Assembly (NCBI RefSeq): GCF_000149955.1
Contig: NC_030987.1
Span: forward strand, 1,799,387 to 1,863,386
DNA from: Fusarium oxysporum f. sp. lycopersici 4287
Lineage: Eukaryota > Ascomycota > Sordariomycetes > Hypocreales > Nectriaceae
Direction of reading: 5' to 3'
Length of the DNA: 64,000 bases
Of the stretch, positions 11,673-23,871 are shown in pieces; the stretch's first letter is position 1; every line of letters begins with the position of its first letter. The position numbers and the translations under genes are program-made. The notes beneath the pieces were generated by a model. That model was not told the DNA's origin, did no database searches, and saw only the letters and a list, made by a program, of their open reading frames with translations.

Positions 11673-13404
11673 ATGGCTGGTCCCCCGACTCCTGTGTCCG
11701 CGTGCCCACTCGTTTACTTAGAGATCCGCGATGGAGCGTCCGCCAAAGCTTACAACTCTTCCCACCCACACAATGCCTTCACTCTGACAATCGAAGGCGA
11801 AAGGCCGATCGGATCAGAGATGGGAATCTTGGTTCTTTTGATTCATAAAGGGAAACAACAAGTGGTACGGACTGGTGGTAATGGGCTTGAGTGGGAGGCT
11901 AATAGGCCAGGTTTCCCTTCGCCTCAGCGAAATAAAAGGAGGATCACCGTCCTCTGCAGACATCATCAGCATCAACAAGCAAACTAATCGAATCTGTGTA
12001 TCTGTACCCAAGAAGCCTCAAGCGCTCCTCGCGCAGTTCGAGGAAAAGAGAGATTTCAGTGTTGCTGTATGCTTGCTGCAGAGGGCTGGGTTCTTCGCCA
12101 GCGAGGCAATACCAGCATCTCTTCTAACAGTTCCTCCTCAGCCTGTATCTCAAACACACGATGCCATGTTTGACATAAGGCCACGACTCTCTTCAATCAC
12201 GCCGCCGACTCTATTGCCTCCGAATGATTTCCAAGGAACTGGTGCTCCACCTGACTTCTCGTTCACCACAATGTTGAACGCTCCTTTTCACCCTTCGCCA
12301 TTTTCGACTGTCCCGACCTCGCACATTGAACAGACACAAAGAGCGCAGCCAATGCCTATGCAAAGATATTTTCCAGGGACTCAAATGCGGCATACAAGTC
12401 CAGTGACGGCACAGCTCAACCCATACCACATGTTCCTTGAAAGAGACGGCACACGCTCACATATACCTCGCGTTGGATCACCTCTGAGGTACTCCTTTAA
12501 CTCGAGTCCGCCTCCGACACAGTCACCCATTGGTGGGGCCGACATGGCGATGCCTCTGAATGTGTCCACCACAGGCTCCGATGCTCAGAGTCTCTCAGTT
12601 CGTGAAAGTTCTAAAGTCGGCTCTTTTGAATGTTACCCGGACGTTGCTACCAAGAGCTGTAATACGCACGCAGGCTTGAAAAAAGACCTTTCGCCCGAAC
12701 CGTACCGTCGACAGCCGCTGCACGACCAGGACTTTCGCAAACTGATGCCTCGGCCCAGACAGTTGCCATTTGATTCACGCGCAAAGACCGCCGCGCCATA
12801 CAAGAAGCCTGAGGCGCATGTAGGTATGCGATCAGGGCTTGAGAAATCCTCCGACTCTAGAAAACCCTGGGGATCTCCTAGCCAATCTTTAAGGACAGAT
12901 TCAACCAATTCAGGGAAAAGCCAAAGCACCAAAGCCACGTACAACACGACAAATAAGAGGCTAAATCAGACGAGTCACAGAGTTCTTGCGTCGGAAAACA
13001 CTGATAATTATTCTAGTGCAACTAGCAGTTTTGAAGACCATCCTCCCGGTTCTAATTCGGTAGGCATGTTTGCGAGTGTGAAAGCAAAAGATGATATGTA
13101 CAAGGATGCCGAATGTCAGACAACCCTCCCAAAAAGCTCGAAAGCTTCAACTAGCTCGCAGAGGTCCTCATATTCAAGACAAGAAACCTCGGGCGTGGAG
13201 GTCTTACCATGGGTTATGCTTACTGACTACAACATGTTGAAGGATTTGAACCAAGCAACAGCCCTGTTGTTTGAACAGTTCGAACAGGATATAGCCAGGG
13301 GCGGTGACGCAGCTTTGCTTGCACAGTTCTATTCAAAGCAACTATGGGCAAGACGTAGAGACTTCTGGTATAAAAAGCGTCAAGTCATCGTCGGCGGGGA
13401 GTGA
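11673..13404 (+). CDS. Uncharacterised protein with a possible PH-like N-terminal domain
   Basis: Two exons, 11673-11864 and 11911-13404, with a 46 bp intron (GTACGG..CCAG; a donor three bases upstream is equally in frame), giving about 561 residues. I do not recognise the family. Residues 1 to about 115 alternate strands and turns (VYLEIRDG, FTLTIEGERPIG, ILVLLIHKGKQ, VSLRLSEIKGG, NRICVSVPKK) and end in a helix, which suggests a PH-like or small beta-rich fold. The middle is a long Ser/Pro/Thr-rich disordered segment. The C terminus from about residue 490 is ordered again (LPWVMLTDYNML, then a helix ending FWYKKRQV). This layout, ordered ends and a disordered centre, is common in fungal scaffold or regulatory proteins. 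Two exons in the same good frame make the gene itself convincing. Confidence 0.75.
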
Positions 13405-13774
13405 CGACTGATTGGCGAGTTACCTGCCATATGAAGGGATAGTTAGAGGTTAAAGGAAGGAAACTCAGACATTTGACTTTATTACGGGAATTTAAGTGCT
13501 TGTAGGCAATTAACGTATTGCTGAGACTGACTCACTGTTCCTAATATATGAATTGTACCCACCACGCCTACCTCAGACTCTCCCGTCTCCCCCATTCAAC
13601 AACTGACCGAACCCCTTTAGGTCCTTTGTCCATCGAACTTATCACGGCATCAAGACGCCCCTTAATACCAGGCTTATTCAAGGGGCTCAGTATTCTTGCG
13701 AAAACTTTACGCATTCCCATTGGTTAGAGTTAAGCTGCATTTCTTTCTGTATTGCATTCATCCTAGCTGCCACG
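13405..13774. other. Intergenic, no gene seen
   Basis: 370 bp between two plus-strand genes, presumably the 3' UTR of one and the promoter of the next. No motif I would defend. Confidence 0.6.
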
Positions 13775-14461
13775 ATGTCTATATCCGACACAGTCCTACC
13801 AAGCATTGAAGACCCAGATTTCCTTACAACCTTTCCGAGCCCGGCCCCCAGTCCCAACGACCGAGAGACGTCCTACAGTCCCGATATGGAACGGCTGTTG
13901 GATATGTTCCGCGACATTGATATCGAGAAAGTTCGTGACATCCAGGCGAAACAGATACGCGAGTCCACCCATCGTAAGTTATAACTTCACACGTCTTACC
14001 AGAGTACGGGTATGTATTCTAACTATATAATTACAGGCATCAGCAAGCGTCTTGCTGGTCGTTCTGGCTGGTTTTGCGAAAAGCAGGGCCCGAGGAACCT
14101 CTTCAACGATATCCGTCTCAGCAATACTCAGGAGGCCATCAACAAAGATTTTCGTCTCTATCGAAACATCAGCCAGCATCACGGTGCCCAACACGCGCTG
14201 GAATGGGCCGAGCAGAGGGGTAGCAACATCATGATTGTCAGCCGTCTTTCTCGCAGTATGGGCAAGCACCGAGGTCAAAGCAGACTCAAGCTCTGGACCA
14301 GGTTCCACAAACACATACGCGATGTTATCAACCAGCGAATACAAGAGATCGAGATCGGCAATGGGGAGCTTACGAGAGTTTTCTACATCATTCAGGTCAC
14401 AAATTCACCCCAAGAGGTAGCCTGGCACCTCATTCGCAAGCATCCTGGGACATGCACCTAG
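13775..14461 (+). CDS. Small uncharacterised protein (207 aa)
   Basis: Two exons, 13775-13973 and 14037-14461, around a 63 bp intron with GTAAGT donor, TCTAACTAT branch region and TTACAG acceptor. The joined frame gives 207 residues. The N terminus is Ser/Pro-rich, followed by a helical acidic stretch (MERLLDMFRDIDIEKVRDIQ) and a basic C-terminal half containing SRLSRSMGKHRGQSRLK. I recognise no domain or signal peptide. The intron consensus and exact frame match support a real gene. A 121-codon open frame on the opposite strand overlaps exon 2, but it has no splice or start support, so the plus strand is preferred. It may be lineage-specific. Confidence 0.7.
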
Positions 14462-15555
14462 TTCAGTATCTGGGTAGTCCTGTGCCACAGTTGGGGCATT
14501 CCAAGGTTGTATTATTTGTAAATGCCCTTGAGTTATTGAAAATGGTGTTTTTTATTGGAGCTTTCTATTAATACACTCTCACGTTCAAAGGCAATCATAG
14601 TTCACAAATGTCAGGTCTGAGGAGTTACCTGCTACTGGTATTACGGATTGAGATCGCAAAGTCAGTCTCTATGCGCATTTACAAAAAACTTGATTACTAC
14701 ATGGCGTTTGAAATTTCCCAATATTTCTTTTTAAGTTCTTGTGTGAACTCTGTTGCATATGCCCAAAGGCTCAGGGTTTGATGCACTCGGCGACGAAACC
14801 ATTGCTTGGACATGATAAGGACTAGAACTCTGCCTCAGGTGACAAAGCCATCAGTCGAGAGAACGTATTCGTTATGATCCCAGCCTTGGGGTGCCGTTTG
14901 TCATTGATACAGAGCCTGACATGAACAAACTTCTCAACTGTATTTTAAGGGGTACCGCTCATCCCCAACTGGCCATATTAGAGACAACTAGATTGCGTGT
15001 GAACGGTCAGCCGTAACGTGAAGAATTTCGCTATCTCTACTTCTATGTGGAGCCGTGATCTCTGTTACTGCAGTACTTTCTGATGTGGCGAATTGTCTTC
15101 TTACGGTGTCTGTTATGGCGCCAAACCGTTCTGTGCGCCTACTGAGGCTTATTGCGTTTCAACTACGAGAACGGCTATTCTTAAGGCCTTGTCCATATTG
15201 CGTGCCTAAAGCTCAAGTTGGGAACGTTCGATGTGTTGGTTTGATAGATCTCATGGAGAGATCACGAGCTTAGATACCTATTAACCAGCACGCCTGCCCA
15301 TGTATTGGCTGGATCATATTAGTAGATACACCGTTCAGTGACGGTTCAGAGGTAATAAAACATCCATATGCTACAAATATGTAGGTTTTTGTTGATTCAA
15401 AAGCTTGTGGAGGACGCATGATGTGTAAAACTGTACAGTCTTTTGCAACCGCCATTTTCCAAGATAGATAAAAGACAAAAAAGCCGTCGTATTCATAAGG
15501 TATCCATCCGAAACGTGCCTAGAGGGTATTTAAATCGATACAAAGATAACAGCCG
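14462..15555. other. Intergenic region between tail-to-tail genes
   Basis: 1.1 kb between two stops on opposite strands, AT-rich in parts. The longest open frames are about 60-70 codons and have no features. Nothing recognisable. Confidence 0.6.
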
Positions 15556-16943
15556 TTACTCCTTCATCTTGACATAGTTGCTGGGGAAAATGCCTGTTCT
15601 TGTGCCAATTTGTCCGGTCCTATGCGCTGTCAGTTACTGTAACGATGTTTAAGCCATTCGTGTTGGATACATACCACCAGTCGTTATCACTCTCGGTTCG
15701 CTTTAGTACAGTGATGACATCTCCCTTCTTGAAACCCAGATCACCTGGTTGATCCGCGTCAAAGTTGTACACAGCAACTGCCTCGTTCTTCTTAAGCATT
15801 GCTTGCTTGGCACCAAAGTTGGGCTTGGGAGCCGCTGGCCGTCCAGGGCCAGCCTTCTTTTCGGCGCCGAACCCTCCCGAACCTCCTGTGGGATTGTCAC
15901 GATAAACGTAGTCGTTGTTCGCTCCGCCACCAGAAGCAAATGTGCTGGAACGCGTGGGCCCACCAAAACCGCCTGGTCTGTCGTATACATCGTCCTGCCA
16001 TGTATTCGACCGGCTGGGTCGTCCGAAGCTATCATCGTATGAGCCTGAGCCTGTACGATCGCGCTGCACGCCCTCGCCCATCGCGGATCCTCGGCGACCG
16101 TTCCACACAACATCGTCGTGCTGATCGTCGTATACAGGAATGTCGTTGTACATGGCGTCGTCACCACCGCCTCTCATGCCGTTGAAAACGCGCGAGTTAA
16201 GGATATTCATGAGAGGGGCAGCTTGAGGGGGTGGCCTTACAGAACCAGTGAGGAGCTGCTGCGCCGTGAAGCGCTGGCCGTACATCTTCTCATTAGCATC
16301 ACGGCGCTCAATGATGGCAGATCCCTCGAGGGAAACACCAGCAAAGAGACCCTTGGTCTTGGAGTAACTGAAGATGCCGGCGACACCTTTCAGCGAAGCA
16401 GCACCGGCTGCTTCGGCATTGCGACCAACGGGACCAGCTGCCAAGGAAACATTGCCACCTAGTGTCAAAGAGCCAGCTTGAGCAAAGGACCGGACGGCGC
16501 TCGAATCGTTCAGAATAAAGACAAAATCCGTCAATTCGAAACCAACTTGACCACCGAAGCCGGCTCCGGCGGTCGCAATAGCGCTCGGGGCACTCCAACC
16601 GCCCTCGGGAAGTCGGGCGACGACGAGACCGCTGCCAAAACGGCCTGAGCCGAGGAAGCCGGCCTTGAGAACGGTGATGATGGCAAGGCCCTTAGCATTG
16701 GCGAGGATGGATGGAGGAATGACCTTGTCGGGACCGAAAGACTGGCGAGGGTTGATAAAGGAAGTCAGGATCTTGCCGCACTTCTTACATTCCGCTGTTG
16801 GGGAGTTGTGTTAGCCATGTCTCGCACTTGAGCTGATCGCTTCATTGAGGGGTGGAGTAGCCCATGATGCGCGATCATGAGTGCGGAATTTGGTGGCTCG
16901 ACTTACACGCCATAGACGACGGGAGGGGATTGTTGATGCCCAT
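15556..16943 (-). CDS. YSC84: SYLF and SH3 domain actin-patch protein (Ysc84/Lsb3)
   Basis: Three exons: 16907-16943, 15675-16794 and 15556-15619, with introns of 112 and 55 bp; 406 residues. The start MGINNPLPSSM and the following CGKILTSFI are typical of Ysc84/Lsb3. Residues about 1-215 form the SYLF (Ysc84 actin- and lipid-binding) domain, with the glycine-rich runs FGSGLVVARLPEGGWSAPS and AGAGFGGQVGFELTDFV. A disordered Gly/Ser/Asp-rich linker is followed by a C-terminal SH3 domain from about 350: AVAVYNFDADQPGDLGF, then NDWW. After the last intron the strand ends with GIFPSNYVKM. The family links endocytic adaptor proteins to cortical actin. The short last exon is needed to finish the SH3 fold, which supports the splice choice. 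Confidence 0.93.
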
Positions 16944-17856
16944 CTTGATACACTCAAACAAAGCTCAAGAGATACAATGCACAAACAGGAACAGGGATAG
17001 AAAGTTGTCGTCGCGCAAGTCGAAAACTGTTGTTGGAGGAGCCAAGAAGCTCTCAGTACAAGGCCGATGAGTGGGGTTGATATGATAGGTATAGTAGCCC
17101 AGCTTGACCGGGTTGCGTCGTCACCAGACGAGTTACTGCTGCGCCTCGATGGTATATGCCAAGGAGTGGACGTAAGCAAACGAGTGTAGAATATTCTGCG
17201 GCGATATTATACAAGGACTTGTAGGATCGACAAAGCTACAAAGAAGGAAAAATAGAGGTCTTAAGTCTAGACTATTAGGTGCAGACGTTGGGCATGCGCA
17301 TTCACGGCACCTCGTAACGGGGAGCTTCCATGTCCTGTGGCGCAGCAATTCAGGTAACCTGGCGTCAACGTGAACAACAACGAATCCACTGTACCTAGAG
17401 CCTTTTGCAACTGCCCAACCATTTTCTCTCATCAGGCCTTGTCTGTAACATGTTGCCCCGCCTTAGGCGCCAGGGTACAGGACATTCAGCTTTCCTTTGG
17501 TGCATGGAGAAATCTCCAGTTTCTCAGCGGATGGAGGTGTGGCTGTTAGTTGAAGTGTGGCGGTGTCAGCACCAGAGTACGTACCACTGAACGTTCAGCG
17601 CGCCCGCGTGAGGTGGCCGTGGCGGACTTTGGGGCCGACCGAGGAGGTCGTCATGGCTATCGGTTTTGTGTTAGAACTCGAACCCCTTTCACAACTTGGC
17701 CCTTGACATTTCGAGGATACATCTGACGACGACGAAGACCTCTCGTCTTCTGCAAAGCGACGACAAACAACACACGAAACAATCTGTTCCCATCGAAAGC
17801 CAGACCATACCGAGAACCCCTGTTTCGCTATCCCCTAAATTCCGACATCCTTCACC
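16944..17856. promoter_or_regulatory. Divergent promoter region of YSC84 and SFT1
   Basis: 913 bp between outward-facing starts. Open frames within it are short and lack domains. No specific factor site is claimed. Confidence 0.5.
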
Positions 17857-18203
17857 ATGTCCGAAGCCTACGAACGAGAGCGCCAGAACAACGCGCGCCT
17901 AGATGAGCTCTCCGCAAAGGTCTCCGCCCTTCGAGGTGTGACAGTCGACATTTACGATAACGCTCGAGCCCAGGATGTCATCGACAACACCGTCTGTCTC
18001 CCCCCTTCGCAAGCGACAACTTCCAGCCGACTAACGTCAAACAGTCCGATACCTTCTCCTCCATGACCACACAGATGAAGGGTTCTGCTGGCCGCTTAAC
18101 TCGCATGGCTGCATCAGGCAACCGTGTCGCTATTCTCAAGCTTTCGGGGATCGTTATTGGCGTTTTCTTGGTGTTATTCTACGGGGCAAAACTGTTGTTC
18201 TAA
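17857..18203 (+). CDS. SFT1: Golgi v-SNARE of the Bet1/Sft1 type
   Basis: Two exons, 17857-17991 and 18045-18203, around a 53 bp intron (GTCTGT..AACAG); 97 residues. The N-terminal part is a helical SNARE motif (NARLDELSAKVSALRGVTVD, continuing after the splice into DTFSSMTTQMKGSAGRLTRM). A single C-terminal membrane anchor is clear (LSGIVIGVFLVLFYGAKLLF), and no lumenal tail follows it. This is the tail-anchored architecture of Bet1-like Qc-SNAREs. Length and the short N terminus fit Sft1, which acts in retrograde traffic within the Golgi, better than Bet1. Sft1 versus Bet1 is an inference. Confidence 0.88.
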
Positions 18204-18552
18204 GATATAAGCTGGACAGGGAACGATCGTAATACAGGGCATCCGCTGTGAAGGGAAGACGGATGTTTACTAGGTGGTATACACAGATGGTCAAGGGCAT
18301 CCAAGTGTCCACAGCTAAAAGGCTAAGGAGTTGTGTCTCAGGATTTTTACTGTTTTCGCAGCGTTGGGCTGGCGTTATTTGAATACACTCACATTGCTTC
18401 TCACCCGAACCAATGTCATAATGGTCGTACAATTTAAGCCATCCTGTTTCGCATCTACTTGACTCCTAACATGCAAACGCCAATCATGCCTACAATTGTT
18501 TTATAGAAACCTCCGCCCCAAAAACCATCTAGATGTTTCCAAAACTCACTAC
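18204..18552. other. Tail-to-tail intergenic region
   Basis: 349 bp between the stops of SFT1 and the ArfGAP gene. It should hold both terminators; nothing else seen. Confidence 0.6.
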
Positions 18553-20279
18553 CTACTGCCACACGTTTGAGAACAAGTCTTCATCTCCGCCAAAGCCACC
18601 GCTAGGCTTGGCTTGACCACCACTGCCATTGGCAGCAGGTCCACTGCTTGTCCATCCTCCAAACTCCTCATCAGCCGATACTTTGGGCGATGCAATAGGA
18701 TTGAAGCCTCCTGATGCCCCAGGGACGATGGGTGTGTTGGCAAAGGCTCCTCCCGTGTTACCCCAACCAAAATCGCTCGCCGCCGGCTTTGGTGGTTCAG
18801 GGGCTTTCTGGACGGGAGCTGGTGCGGGAGCTGCAGGGGCTCCCCAATCACTTCCGCCCCAAACATCAGCACCAGAGAAACCACCCATAGAACCGGCTGC
18901 GTTAGCAGTTGTTGTCGTACTGGTCGGCGCGGCGGCAGGAGGGCTTTGGGGAGAAGAGAGGTTGAAGACGGAGTTGGTGGAAGCAGCTGCGGGCTGTGGT
19001 GGGGGAGGCGATGTGGTCACAGGTGCAGAAAGATCGAAAAGGTCACCCATGGCAGAGGATTGAGCGGGCTTGGGCGCGGCAGGAGCAGCAGAAGCAGCAG
19101 GCGGTGGGGAGGAAAAGCCACCGAAGTTCGAGAAGTTGGAAGACTGCTGCTGGTGGGTAGGGGCAGCGGGTTGGGAGGGTTTGCTGTTGAAGAAGCTACC
19201 TCCTCCTAGACCACCAAAGGCATTGCTACTTGATGTGGTACGACTGGCGGAGCTGAGGCTGGCAAAAGGATCGGGAGCGGCGGGCTTAGGGGGATTCGAG
19301 ATGCTGAGACTACTAAAGGCGTCGTTGAAGCCACCAACAGAGCCTTGAGACTGGTGGCTGAAAGTGGGAGAGGCAAGGCCACCGAAGCCTCCCGCAGATG
19401 ACTGTTGCTGAGGCTGAGCATGAGGTTGCGGTTTAGGCGCAGTAGCATATAGAGATAAAATGGATTGTTTCAAATCGGGACGAGACTGACCGCTCGGAGC
19501 GGTACCAGTTGTGCTGGCCGGTCGAGGAGGAGCCGCGGGCTCACCAAAGAAGTCGAGTCCAAGTAGTGAGTCCTTTGTGCTTGTTGCCCTTGGGGGAGCG
19601 GGTTCTGCCTTAGGAGCGACCTTCGCCGCGTGAGGAGCAGCGCTGCTTGATCGCACAGGGACAGGGTCTCCACCGATGAGATCTCCCTGAGGTGCAGGGA
19701 CAGATTTCGGTGCTTGTGAGTTGCCTAGGGATGCCTTCCTGATGGACTCCTTGCGCTCTATGACTTGCTTCTCCTTAACAATGCTAAGGGGTACATCGTC
19801 GTCGCCATCAGCATCTAGAGTAGCAGGATCGGGCATGGGGCCGTCCATAACCCATCGCTTGAGTTCGTACTTCGTTCGGATAAAGTTCTCGATCTTGGCT
19901 TCAGAGGGGGCATGGCCTGGCGCAAGCTTGGCCTCCCAGTATTTATTGGCGCGAGCGTTTCCCCAGCTCAGAACACTTTGGAGTTGTTCGTCGGTCCAGG
20001 AATCGAGGTCAACGGACTTGACTCGGCTGATGTGAGTGCCCATGCCACGATGGATGCCCGAACATCGGATACAGATGAAGACACCTAGGTTCCAGCTGGC
20101 CCATCGAGGATCTGAAATGGTCAGAGGGAATGTGCTAGCAATCTCGTAGTCTAATACATACGCTTGTTTCGTTTACAATCAGAGCAGACCTTATTGGCCT
20201 CCAACTTGAGGAGACTCTTGATGGTAGCTTGGTTTTGCGCCGCCCGCTCAGCAGCGGGGTTCGGGGCTCTCCTGGACAT
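18553..20279 (-). CDS. AGE2: Arf GTPase-activating protein, Age2-like
   Basis: Two exons, 20162-20279 and 18553-20111, with a 50 bp intron; 558 residues. An N-terminal ArfGAP domain spans about residues 15-130: the zinc ligands are CSDC at 32-35 and CIRC at 53-56, followed by SGIHRGMGTHISRVKS, which carries the conserved arginine region, and then helices with WGNARANKYWE. The rest is a Pro/Ala/Ser/Gly-rich disordered tail with Phe-Gly and Asn-Pro-Phe-like pieces, ending in DLFSNVWQ. The family stimulates GTP hydrolysis on Arf at the trans-Golgi and endosomes. The spacing between the two zinc pairs is 17 residues where 16 is usual; the splice junction falls here, so a small shift of the boundary is possible, although I consider this junction the best one. 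Confidence 0.92.
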
Positions 20280-21164
20280 GGTGATGCTGATTGATGAAAA
20301 TACAGAGGAAGTTCGTTATGAGTTGTGGTAGAAGTCGAGATAAAGGAATTCGAAGCGTCACTCTGAACGAGTGTTGTTGCAAAGTGGCAACCTGTTCGAA
20401 AAGGGTGTGCCTAGAATTGGATGAAGGTTGATAGGGAGGTGCCAAGGTGGTCGGTGATGTTCCCTTTAGCTGCCCAGCGGAATTAATGCATGGGTGGGGC
20501 GGGTCTGAACACTGCGTGGTAGGTACCTGACCCCTGGAATTGGCGGGGGGGCTACAAGACCGCACCAGCCACTGGATGATCGAAGCTTAAGGTACCTTAG
20601 GTTTCCTTTTACCTCAACTTGTATCATAATATTTCTTTTGTGAATAGAGTCGGGTCGAAGAAATTTGGATTTTAGTTATCTTAGCCTGCCAATTGTCTCA
20701 AAGAAACTCAGACTCATGGCTCACTCTTCGCAGGTAAATGGATCTGTCTCACTTAGTGAAATGAAGATATCTTTAGGACCTCGATCATTCTGGTAAGATG
20801 CGAAACATGGGGGCTGAAACCGAAGTCGTATCGTACTCGAAGAGAATAAGACTTTTTAAACTTTTAGAGTAATCCTCTCTTAAAGTTGAATCATCAAATT
20901 ACCGGATTTGGTATTGCACCAGCGTATTCAAGCGCAATACTCGAGCCGTTGGGCCACAAAGAGCGTAAAGCGGATAACCAAGATGTGGCTGTGGTAGGCT
21001 TAGCAGCAATAATTCGATGATGCAAATGATTCCACAGTTCGCAACCCATGATTTGTCAACCGGTTGCCACTAAGACCCGGGACTTATAACGTCTCTCTTG
21101 AAGGTCATGGATGATAACTCAGTCTTCATTCAAATATAAATAACCATATACAAGTCCTTTCTCA
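20280..21164. promoter_or_regulatory. Divergent promoter region of AGE2 and the MsrB gene
   Basis: 885 bp between outward-facing starts. A TATA-like AAATATAAATAACC lies about 30 bp upstream of the MsrB ATG. No gene seen. Confidence 0.5.
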
Positions 21165-21825
21165 ATGCGCTTCTCTCCATTACTATCCACACTCTTCTAC
21201 ACTTTCTCAAATATCACCCGCGTGAGAACTCCTCTGCCTTCACACCTGGCCTTTCGACCTATTCCCCTTCGATCTATGTCCGGCATTCCTCTGTTGGGCG
21301 CTTTATTTGGCACTTCATCCAAGAACTCTTCCAATATGTCTTACCCTGATCAACGTACAAACGACGAGTGGCGAGCTGTCCTCAACAAGGGTATGTTCTT
21401 GCACTGCTAGCATCTCTTCTACACAGTAACTAACGTTCGCAGAGCAATTCCGTATCCTGCGTGAGAAGGGTACCGAACCTCCTGGTTCTGGAAAGTTTGA
21501 CAAGCACTATCCTGAGCAGGGTGTTTATACCTGTGCTGGTTGTGACGCTCCGCTTTATAAGGCGAGCCACAAGTTCAGCTCTGGTTGCGGCTGGCCAGCC
21601 TACTTTGACAGCATCCCTGGTGCCGTTGTCCGTCACGAGGATCGCGCTTTCGGTATGGCACGAACAGAGATTGTATGTGCCAACTGCGGCGGTCACCTAG
21701 GACATGTGTTCAAGGGCGAGGGCTTTGACACGCCCACTGATGAGCGTCACTGTGTGAACAGCGTCAGTTTAAGCTTTTCACCTGATGACAAGACTGTCAA
21801 GGATAAGCCTGAAAGCAAGGCTTGA
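21165..21825 (+). CDS. msrB: Peptide-methionine (R)-S-oxide reductase
   Basis: Two exons, 21165-21390 and 21443-21825, around a 52 bp intron with TAACTAACG branch site; 202 residues. It reduces the R epimer of methionine sulfoxide in proteins. The MsrB domain is complete: the zinc-binding pairs CAGC and CANC, the substrate-side SGCGWPAYFD, and the catalytic cysteine in RHCVNSVSL near the end. About 60 residues precede the domain. The first ATG adds an Arg/Leu/Ser-rich, acid-free leader typical of mitochondrial import. Two further in-frame ATGs (MSGIPLL and MSYPDQ) could start shorter cytosolic forms. Confidence 0.95.
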
Positions 21826-22059
21826 TTTGAAGTATACGGGATCGGGAAAGACGAATGATGAGATTACGAGCGGCATTGGTATGAATGAGGAGCATATGGT
21901 GTAGAGTGTGAAGTGACGTGGTACTTAGCTGAAATTGAAATATGAAAATATTGAACAATAAACGGGTTCTACAGTGACTGGTCTTAGAGTTCTCCTTCAG
22001 CTGACTGCATCAAGTTGGCCGTTACACATCCCAACCCGCCCAAAATTCATCAAATCGTT

Positions 22060-23015
22060 TCAATCAAATCTCTCAGGAAAGTATAACCATTCTCCACGTT
22101 CCGCATCCCAGTGTCGGAATCTTTGAGAGCTCTGGTCCCAAGTCCAGTAGTTGTCGTCCATATCACCGTCTTCGGAGAACTTGATTTCGGGGGGTGTCAA
22201 GGCTTCTCCCCGTATATATGCTTCTTCGATATCGGCTTCCACTGGCTGATCCTCAAAGGTAATATCCAAGCAACGTATTCTTTCCTCCAAGCCATCTACT
22301 AGGGAAGTTTCAGTCTTTCCATCAAGTCTTCCTTGAACGTATGTATTACTTTCTGGGTAAGTGTCGGTCATCTCATCCTTGACTAAAGATCCCTTTTCTT
22401 CGGTTCCATTGTGTCCTGGGGATGTATATGTCGAATTGTTCAGCCCCTCTTCAGAACATGATATAGTAAATGATGCTGCGGAGACTCGAGGCACTTGACC
22501 TCCATAGACGGACTTCCGCTGAGGATCCTTCAGCTGTCTCTTACGAGATTTCCCTCTCATGGATGCTTCCGCAGAACGGGCTATACTATAATTATTTTCT
22601 TTTCCAGCATAAAGACGGCTAGGCATGAGAACCTAAAAATGCATCAGTTCAAAGTCGTGTAACAGGTATTTGAAGAAGCATTCATACCTTGACCAATGCA
22701 TTGTAACAACTCTGTCCATTGTTTTCTTGGACATCCGTCCTATCTACTGGACAGCGCATGAACAAGGCTTTGATAGCAATATTGGGGGCCATCAAATCGA
22801 CCAATCTAATTGTTTTCCTGGCTTGAGCCAAGTTTATACCTGGAAGACTTGTAATGTGATTAATAGTAATTCTGTGAAAACAGCCTTCAGGAAGCCTATG
22901 ATGCAAGTCAGAAATAGCGGGCATACTCAAGGCAACAATATACTGACTGTAGTAACTTCTAGTAACTATTGAATTTGAGTCTTCATTGATACCTGTCGAG
23001 TGCATAGATGGACAT
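22060..23015 (-). CDS. Uncharacterised protein (about 284 aa)
   Basis: Proposed exons 22993-23015, 22688-22946 and 22060-22632. Intron 22633-22687 (GTATGA..TTTTAG) is convincing because it joins two open frames. Intron 22947-22992 is inferred to reach an ATG (MSIYALD). The product has an ordered basic first half (LPEGCFHRITINHITSLPG, then ARKTIRLVDLM) and a disordered middle. The acidic, aromatic C terminus contains DDNYWTWDQSSQRFRHWD, which could be a small WW-like or peptide-binding element. I do not recognise a family. An alternative start is the ATG of MPAISDL in exon 2. It is convergent with the MsrB gene, 234 bp between stops. Confidence 0.6.
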
Positions 23016-23871
23016 TTTTATGTCCTGGCCTCATTGAGATAACTCGGAAATGGGCGGCATTCAGCTTTCGAAGTCGTAACGCATTACGATGACGAGGCAA
23101 ATGTGTCATTCCATGAGGTACGCTACTTCGTAATCATTTATTGTGAAACTGGTCATTCGAATCTGTTTTCTGTCAGAGCCTGACGCCCGGTGACTTATGT
23201 CCCTTTGAGGCGCAGCACTGACAACACCATATCCGGTTGCCTTTCAGATTGAGGTTGAAAAAGCCCGCGATTGTGACAAGGCGATGACAGTTGCAGAAGT
23301 GGAATGTAACTGTGATTTAAACCCGCATCCGCGCCTCATCAGAAGTGATAAGATGCAGTTCCTCACTTTCAACCATGCGTGGCCAGTCTCGGTCGCACAA
23401 CGCACCGAGGCGGCTCTTTATTTCACCGTTAGCAGCACAGCCCGCCTTCGATATGTCGGTAAAGCGAGGCTGTGCACAGCGACAAGCACCAGAGACCACT
23501 CAAAACGCTTATTCTTTAGGTGTTTGATGGAAAAGAGGATCGAGGCAGACAATTGGACCAGTATGCCTCGGAATAAAGAAGCGTGCTACTACAGGGTCTA
23601 ATCCAATGGCTGACCACAGATATCTGCACATTTGCTGCGCTGCCTGTCACGATGTCGAGGAAAACCTAGCAGAGGTGGTTTTACTCAGACAACAAGCCTC
23701 ATATACCTGTCACATAAATCAGGTTGAATTTCATACCCCGCCGCTATATTCTTCATTGTGTCTAGTTCCTGTTTAAGAACCAAGGTCCCTGTTTTTTAAA
23801 CAATATTTACTCTTTTTCCAGGCACTATTCTCTGCCTTATATCCATTTCGTCTACACTCTAATATTTATCA
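23016..23871. promoter_or_regulatory. Divergent promoter region
   Basis: 856 bp between outward-facing starts. One open frame of 105 codons (23284-23601) has no recognisable content. Nothing else seen. Confidence 0.45.

Noticed and set aside
13979..14344. 121-codon minus-strand open frame opposite the small gene at 13775
   Set aside because: The plus strand has a textbook intron joining two frames; the minus-strand frame has no such support.
17660..17700. tRNA B-box-like GGTTCGAGTTC on the minus strand
   Set aside because: No cloverleaf can be formed around it. No other tRNA-like motif in the window survived inspection.
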